Under the pieces are notes generated by a model that searched no databases, had not been told where the DNA came from, and worked only from the letters and a program-made list of their open reading frames with translations. Shown piece by piece: positions 58,808 to 64,000 of a DNA stretch of 64,000 bases. The position numbers were made by a program, and so were the translations under genes. Each line of letters begins with the position of its first letter. The first letter of the stretch is position 1. The DNA comes from an uncultured Aeriscardovia sp. (lineage in GTDB: Bacteria; Actinomycetota; Actinomycetes; Actinomycetales; Bifidobacteriaceae): assembly GCA_903789535.1 (NCBI GenBank), contig CAIFES010000003.1:124001-188000 (forward strand). The letters are read 5' to 3'.

Positions 58808-60619
58808 ATGCTGCGACTTCTGGGACGATACCTGCGGCCCTATTGGGGACAGGTCGTGATCCTGACCGTCTTCCAGATCCTCCAGGCGTTCCTCAACCTC
58901 TACCTGCCCAATCTGCAGGCCGCCGTCATCGACGAGGGAGTGGCGAAAGGAAACATGTCGGCGATCTACTCGACCGGCATCGGCATGCTCGTCATCTCGT
59001 TCTTCCAGGTCATCGCCGCCGTCGCCGCGCTGTGGCTCGCCTCGCGCATCTCCGCGCGCCTGGCCTATGAGCTGCGCCGTGATTTCTTCGGCGCGGTGGA
59101 GACATTCAGTCTCGCCGAGCTCGACCGCTTCTCCGCCGGCTCGCTCATCACGCGCACCACCAACGACGTGCAGCAGGTCCAGCAGACGTTCATGCAGTCC
59201 ACGCTCTTCGTGCTCCAGGCGCCGGTCATGCTCATCGGCGGCCTGGTGATGGCCATCCGCCAGGACGCCCCGCTCTCGCTCTCGTTCCTCGTCATCATCC
59301 CCATCATCCTCGTGGTGGCCGGCGCGGTGCTCGGCTCGCTCGGACCGCTGTTCGGCACGCTGCAGAAAAAGCTCGACGACCTCAACCGCGTGATCCGCGA
59401 GCAGGTCACCGGGGTGCGCGTGATCCGCGCCTTCACGCGCGAGGAGACCGAGACGAAGCGCTTCGGCACGGTCAACAAGGCCACCGACCGCGTGCTCATG
59501 CGTGTGGGCGTTCTCATCAGCTGCGCCATCCCGGTGATGTGGTTCATCGTCAACATGGCCTCGCTGGCCATCATGTGGTTCGGCGGCAGACGCGTGGAGC
59601 AGGGCGCCATGCAGATCGGCTCGCTGCAGGCGTTCATCCAGTACCTCATGATCATGCTCATGGGACTCATGCAGGCGGCCATGATGTCGGTGATGATCCC
59701 GCGCGCCGCCGTCTCCGGCAGGCGCATCAAGGCGGTGATCGACACGAAGCCCGACATCGCCGCGCCGCAGACACCGTATACGCCGCAGGGCGGGCATATC
59801 AGCGGCAAGATCGAGTTCCGCGACGTGAGCTTCGCCTATCCCGGCGCCCAGGAACCGGTCCTCTCGCACATCAGCTTCACCGCACGGCCGGGCCAGACAA
59901 CCGCCTTCATCGGCTCGACCGGCTCGGGCAAATCCTCCATCCTGCGCCTGGCGACGCGCATGTACGACGTCACGGGCGGCCAGGTGCTCGTCGACGGCCA
60001 TGACATCCGCGACTATGACCCGCAGGCCCTGCTGCGCAACTATGGCATGGTGCCGCAGACCGCCGTGCTCTTCAGCGGCACGCTGCGCGACAATATGCGC
60101 TACGGCAAGGACGACGCCACCGACGAGGAGATCTGGAAGGCCCTGACGATCGCCCAGGCGGCCGATTTCGTGCGCGACATCCCCGAAGGGCTCGACGCGC
60201 ATGTGGCCGAGGGCGGCACCAACTTCTCCGGCGGGCAGAAGCAGCGCCTGGCCATGGCACGAGCAATCCTGCGCGACCCGCGCGTCTACACGTTCGACGA
60301 CTCGTTCAGCGCGCTCGACATGGCCACCGACCGTCGGCTCCGAGAAGCACTGCGTCCGGTCACGCGTCGCTCCACCGTTCTGCTCGTCGCCCAGCGCGCC
60401 TCCTCGATCCGTGACGCCGAGCAGATCATCGTCCTCGACGACGGGCGCATCAGCGGCATCGGCACGCACGAGCAGCTCATGGCCACCAACACCGTCTACC
60501 AGCAGATCGTGCGCTCGCAAGGTGGCGATCATGCCGGCGAGATACCGCAGGGCCGCGATCAAGCCGGACAGGATGCTGCCGCCGACAGTCGGCCCACGAG
60601 CGGAAAGGAGGCCCGCTGA
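58808..60619 (+). CDS. ABC exporter subunit A, degenerate ATPase site
   Basis: The 603-residue half-transporter has six membrane helices and an ATPase domain: Walker A GSTGSGKSS, signature NFSGGQKQR and Walker B YTFDDSFSALD, again with Asp in place of the catalytic Glu. This marks it as the degenerate-site partner of the next gene. The C-terminal tail holds a loosely repeated DHAGEIPQGRDQAGQD. It starts MLRLLGRYLRPYWGQV; the stop overlaps the next ATG by one base (TGATG). It is paralogous to the pair at 19619-23253. Substrate unknown. Confidence 0.93.
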   Translation: MLRLLGRYLRPYWGQVVILTVFQILQAFLNLYLPNLQAAVIDEGVAKGNMSAIYSTGIGMLVISFFQVIAAVAALWLASRISARLAYELRRDFFGAVETFSLAELDRFSAGSLITRTTNDVQQVQQTFMQSTLFVLQAPVMLIGGLVMAIRQDAPLSLSFLVIIPIILVVAGAVLGSLGPLFGTLQKKLDDLNRVIREQVTGVRVIRAFTREETETKRFGTVNKATDRVLMRVGVLISCAIPVMWFIVNMASLAIMWFGGRRVEQGAMQIGSLQAFIQYLMIMLMGLMQAAMMSVMIPRAAVSGRRIKAVIDTKPDIAAPQTPYTPQGGHISGKIEFRDVSFAYPGAQEPVLSHISFTARPGQTTAFIGSTGSGKSSILRLATRMYDVTGGQVLVDGHDIRDYDPQALLRNYGMVPQTAVLFSGTLRDNMRYGKDDATDEEIWKALTIAQAADFVRDIPEGLDAHVAEGGTNFSGGQKQRLAMARAILRDPRVYTFDDSFSALDMATDRRLREALRPVTRRSTVLLVAQRASSIRDAEQIIVLDDGRISGIGTHEQLMATNTVYQQIVRSQGGDHAGEIPQGRDQAGQDAAADSRPTSGKEAR

Positions 60620-62574
60620 TGCCACGTCCACAGGCACTCGCACCGATGAGCAGGCAGGACCGTACCTCCACACTGCGCCGGCTCGTCTCCTATCTGACCG
60701 AGCACCGGCTCTGGATCGTCACGGCCGTCATCACCGGCCTGCTCGGCGTGGGGCTGTCGGTCGCCGGCCCCAAGATCCTCGGCCAGGCCACCAACGTCCT
60801 CTTCTCCGGTCTGATCTCCGCCATGCTCGCCAAATGGGGCTACTCGCCCGACCTCACGCACGCGCAGATCGTCACGCGCATGCGCCAGGCGGGGGGAATG
60901 CAGGCCTCGCTCGCCCAGATGGTCTCCAGCATGGACATCGACATCCGGGTGGGCATGGACTGGTCGCTGTTCGGCCGCATCCTGGTCCTGGCCATCATCG
61001 TCTACGTCGTCGCCGTGCTGCTGCGCGTGGCCGAGAACTGGTTCGTCACCCGCATCATCGTCAAAATGGTGTACCGCATGCGCGGCGAGATCGAGCACAA
61101 GCTGCACCATCTGCGCCTGTCCTACTTTGACGGGGTACCGCGCGGCGAGATCATGAGCCGGACCACCAACGACGTCGACAACATCACCGGCACCCTTCAG
61201 CAGATGCTCGGCGAGCTGCTCTTCTCCGTCTTTACGGTGATCGCCGTCTTCGTGATGATGTTCTCCATCAGCTGGCAGCTCACGCTCATCACACTCGTGG
61301 TGATCCCCGTCATCTTCCTCGTCGGCCGGCTCTTCACACGCCGCGCCGAACCGTACTTCGGCCGGCTGTGGAGCGACACCGGCACCGTCAACTCCGACGT
61401 GGAGGAGATGTTCTCCGGCCACCTCGTCGTGCGCGCGTTCAGCCAGCAGAAGAACGCCGAGAAACGCTTCGACGAGGAGAACCGCCGCCTGTACGAGTCC
61501 ACCTACCGCTCCCAACTCATCTCCGGCCTCGTCCAACCCGTCTCCGGCTTCCTGACCAACGCGTTCTACGTGCTCATCATCGTGGTCGGCGGCGCTCAGG
61601 TGCTCGCCGGGAACATGTCGCTGGGCGACTTCCAGGCATTCACGCAATACTCGCGCCAGGCCTCACAGCCCATCACCCAGATCGCCTCGATGACCACCCA
61701 GCTGCAGTCGGCGCTCGCCTCGTGCAAGAGGATCTTCGACTTCCTCGACGCCCCCGAGGAGCAGCCCGACCCGCAGCCGGGTGCGCGCCTGTCACGCCGC
61801 ACGAACGGGGCCATCGACGGGCACGTGGTGTTCAACCACGTCCGCTTCAGCTACGACCCGGACAACCCGCTCATCGAGGACCTCTCCATCGAGGCAAAAC
61901 CGGGCCAGACAGTGGCCATCGTCGGCCCGACCGGTGCAGGCAAGACCACGCTCGTCAACCTGCTCATGCGCTTCTACGAGATCCAGGGCGGCCACATCTA
62001 TGTGGACGGCACCGACACGAAACGCGTCACCCGCCACGAGCTGCGCAGCCACTTCGGCATGGTCCTGCAGGACACCTGGCTGTTCGACGGCACGATCCGC
62101 GACAATCTGCTCTACGGAGTGCGCCCGGGCCAGACCGTCTCGCAAGAGCAGATGCTCGAGGCGGCCAAGGCCACGTATGTCGACGAGTTCGTCCGTCGCC
62201 TGCCCAAGGGCTATGACACGGTCGTCAGCGCCGATTCGGAAGACCTGTCGCAGGGAGAGCGCCAGCTGCTGACCATCTGCCGAGCATTCCTGTCGCGGCC
62301 GGACATCCTCATCCTCGATGAGGCGACCAGCTCGGTGGACACACGTACGGAGATGCTCGTACAGCAGGCGATGGGCCGTCTGCGCGAGGGCAGGACGTCG
62401 TTTGTCATCGCGCACCGGCTCTCGACCATCGTCGACGCGGATCTGATCCTCTATGTCAACCACGGCTCGGTGATCGAGCAGGGCACGCATCAGGAGCTGC
62501 TCGCCAAGGGCGGCGCCTACGCGCGCCTGTACAACTCGCAGTTCGCCGGCGTGGCGGATGAAGACGAGGACTGA
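60619..62574 (+). CDS. ABC exporter subunit B
   Basis: The 651-residue half-transporter has six helices and an ATPase domain with Walker A GPTGAGKTT, the signature DLSQGERQL and Walker B LILDEATS (catalytic Glu kept). A ~40-residue extra stretch (SAMLAKWGYSPDLTHAQIVT region) between TM1 and TM2 makes it longer than subunit A. Together they form a heterodimeric exporter with one active site. AAAGGAGG precedes ATG 60619. Confidence 0.93.
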   Translation: MPRPQALAPMSRQDRTSTLRRLVSYLTEHRLWIVTAVITGLLGVGLSVAGPKILGQATNVLFSGLISAMLAKWGYSPDLTHAQIVTRMRQAGGMQASLAQMVSSMDIDIRVGMDWSLFGRILVLAIIVYVVAVLLRVAENWFVTRIIVKMVYRMRGEIEHKLHHLRLSYFDGVPRGEIMSRTTNDVDNITGTLQQMLGELLFSVFTVIAVFVMMFSISWQLTLITLVVIPVIFLVGRLFTRRAEPYFGRLWSDTGTVNSDVEEMFSGHLVVRAFSQQKNAEKRFDEENRRLYESTYRSQLISGLVQPVSGFLTNAFYVLIIVVGGAQVLAGNMSLGDFQAFTQYSRQASQPITQIASMTTQLQSALASCKRIFDFLDAPEEQPDPQPGARLSRRTNGAIDGHVVFNHVRFSYDPDNPLIEDLSIEAKPGQTVAIVGPTGAGKTTLVNLLMRFYEIQGGHIYVDGTDTKRVTRHELRSHFGMVLQDTWLFDGTIRDNLLYGVRPGQTVSQEQMLEAAKATYVDEFVRRLPKGYDTVVSADSEDLSQGERQLLTICRAFLSRPDILILDEATSSVDTRTEMLVQQAMGRLREGRTSFVIAHRLSTIVDADLILYVNHGSVIEQGTHQELLAKGGAYARLYNSQFAGVADEDED

Positions 62575-62630
62575 TTGTCAGGCGGATCGTCAGACGATAG
62601 GGGACGGCGGATCACAGAAAGGCGGCAGAG

Positions 62631-63764
62631 ATGCGACGCGGCGCGTTCACGGCAGGGGAGAAGGTCCAGCTCATCGACCGCAAGGGCAACAAGCTCACCG
62701 AACAGCTTGTGCCCGGGGCCGTGCTGCAGACAGTGCACGGTTTCCTGCGCCATGATGAGGTGATCGGCGCGCAGCCGGGCAGCGTGGTGACGACCCACGC
62801 CCATCCGCGCCCATTGGAGGATGATCCGGCCGGACGGCAGGGCGGCGCAGCCGTGTCAGCACCATCATCATCCCGGTCACTCTCATCATCCCCGTCATCC
62901 CGGCCGTCAGCGTCATCACGGCAGTCCCGTCGTTACGGGGGATGGCAGTACATGTGCTTCCGCCCGCGGATGGCCGACTACATGCTCTCCATGCCGCGCG
63001 GCGCACAGATCATGTATCCCAAGGACATCGCCCAGGCGCTCTCCTACGGCGACATCCGCCGCGGTGCCCGTGTGCTCGAGTCGGGCGGAGGCTCGGGCGC
63101 GATGAGCCTTGCCCTGCTCGACGCCGTCGGGCCGGAAGGCAGCCTGACCACGCTCGAGCTGCGCGAGGAGTTCGCCCGCATCAGCCAGGCCAATATCACC
63201 CTCTATTTCGGCACCAAGCCGTCGTGGTGGGATCTGCGCGTGACGGATTTCGACACGGGCGCCGCAGCGTTCGCCGACGGCTCTTTCGACCGCATCGTGC
63301 TCGATCTGCTCGACCCGTGGAATAGGCTGCCGCAGGCCGGCCGCGTGCTCGCCCCCGGCGGCGTGCTCGTCTGCTACGTGACGACGACCACGCAGATGGG
63401 CCGTCTCGCCGACGATCTGCGTGCCTCAGGCAGATGGACGGAGCCGGAGATCGTCGAGCTGATGGAACGCACGTGGAAGGCGGAGGGGCTGGCCGTCCGG
63501 CCCGACCACGAGATGATCGGCCACACGGGCTTCCTCGTCATCTCACGGCTGATGGCACCCGGCTTCGCCCGGTTGGAAAAACAGCACCACGGCGGCAAGG
63601 ACACGCGCACGCCGGTGGGAGACGTCACCCGCGGCGAGAAAATACCCGCAGACTCTGAGGGGCTTTCCGAGGGGCGCGACATCAGCGACCACAAACTGCG
63701 GCGGGTGCTGCGCGACCTCGCCCGGCAGGAGCGCGTCCTCGGCGAGTCGGGCAGGCAGGACTGA
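62631..63764 (+). CDS. tRNA (adenine-N1)-methyltransferase, TrmI type
   Basis: The 377-residue protein belongs to the TrmI (m1A58) class: an N-terminal domain (FTAGEKVQLIDRKGNKLTEQ), then YMLSMPRGAQIMYPKDIAQA and the SAM-binding GARVLESGGGSGAMSLALLD followed by VGPEGSLTTLELREEFARIS. Between them is a Ser/Pro/Arg-rich insert (about residues 75-104) encoded in part by two 18-bp units (62865-62900). AAAGGCGG precedes ATG 62631. It overlaps the next gene by one base. Confidence 0.93.
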   Translation: MRRGAFTAGEKVQLIDRKGNKLTEQLVPGAVLQTVHGFLRHDEVIGAQPGSVVTTHAHPRPLEDDPAGRQGGAAVSAPSSSRSLSSSPSSRPSASSRQSRRYGGWQYMCFRPRMADYMLSMPRGAQIMYPKDIAQALSYGDIRRGARVLESGGGSGAMSLALLDAVGPEGSLTTLELREEFARISQANITLYFGTKPSWWDLRVTDFDTGAAAFADGSFDRIVLDLLDPWNRLPQAGRVLAPGGVLVCYVTTTTQMGRLADDLRASGRWTEPEIVELMERTWKAEGLAVRPDHEMIGHTGFLVISRLMAPGFARLEKQHHGGKDTRTPVGDVTRGEKIPADSEGLSEGRDISDHKLRRVLRDLARQERVLGESGRQD

Positions 63765-64000
63765 TGGACGAGCAATCTGTGCAGGCGGAACGGCTCGACG
63801 GACGGCTCGTGCGTGCCGGATTCTCCGACCTCGACGGCGCCCGTGCGCGGCTCGTCGATATCGCCCGTGTACTCGAACCGTCGGCGACATCGTCGGCGGC
63901 ACCGTCGTCAAGCGCGACGATTCCCGCCGATCTTCTGCCGTTCTTCCGCCAGCTGCTGCTGCGCCTGGCCCGGGTGGCGAGCCCGGATGCCGCGCTCGCC
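63764..64000 (+). CDS. Probable glutamine synthetase adenylyltransferase, N-terminal part
   Basis: Seventy-nine residues are visible to the window end without a stop. LVRAGFSDLDGARARLVDIA and FFRQLLLRLARVASPDAALA resemble the start of actinobacterial GlnE, which adenylylates and deadenylylates glutamine synthetase. The catalytic domains lie beyond the window, so the call is tentative. The ATG overlaps the trmI stop (TGATG). Confidence 0.55.
   Translation, partial: MDEQSVQAERLDGRLVRAGFSDLDGARARLVDIARVLEPSATSSAAPSSSATIPADLLPFFRQLLLRLARVASPDAALA

Noticed and set aside
58748-60673. Antisense open frame across the second ABC exporter
   Set aside because: A shadow of the plus-strand exporter with Walker motifs; no independent start signals or domains.

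Overview
The window is a high-GC actinobacterial chromosome segment, most likely from Bifidobacterium or a close relative (inferred from gene content and order; no 16S is present). Supporting signs are the alaS-ruvX-mltG-pyrG stretch, a sufBDC-sufS-sufU-sufT cluster, the phoH-ybeY-corC-era block, a raffinose-type sugar uptake locus with alpha-galactosidase, and a sortase-dependent pilus operon next to a LytTR/AgrC-like two-component system. Nearly all genes have strong GC-biased codon use. The pilus promoter region and the surroundings of the AbiEii-like pair are more AT-rich and repeat-rich.

Layout: 1-9000 holds the end of rpsD, a membrane protein, a histidine phosphatase, DUF948 and small membrane proteins, alaS, ruvX, mltG and an orphan A24 prepilin-peptidase-like gene. 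9048-17127 holds pyrG and the complete SUF iron-sulphur operon. 17282-23854 holds a uracil/xanthine permease, a MarR regulator translationally coupled to a heterodimeric ABC exporter, and a YdeI-like protein. 23903-32679 is the accessory highlight: a LytTR response regulator and AgrC-like kinase on the minus strand, divergent from a tip pilin / major pilin / sortase C operon. An AT-rich control region between them carries a G9 tract and octamer repeats. 32761-36702 holds a TrmH methyltransferase, a 14-TM MFS exporter, a repeat-rich spacer with a second G9 tract, and an AbiEii-like nucleotidyltransferase with a small partner. 36772-43542 is a LacI-controlled sugar ABC transporter (binding protein plus two permeases, no ATPase) with a GH36 alpha-galactosidase. 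After tRNA-Leu(GAG), 44128-49522 holds HIT, phoH, ybeY, corC-like and era; then an oxidoreductase, a long-chain acyl-CoA synthetase, rplY, rpsT, lepA, hemW, a small membrane protein, a second heterodimeric ABC exporter, a trmI-type methyltransferase and the start of a probable glnE.

Two themes go beyond ordinary annotation. First, the pilus locus looks like a switchable surface-adhesion module: a homopolymeric G9 tract close to the putative promoter, clustered TATTGCA motifs and a divergently transcribed two-component system. Second, the whole segment is littered with short (9-20 bp) tandem duplications. In-frame ones (15 or 18 bp) sit in disordered termini of otherwise conserved proteins (Era, YbeY, TrmI, alpha-galactosidase, permease, ABC exporter). 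Out-of-frame ones are confined to spacers.
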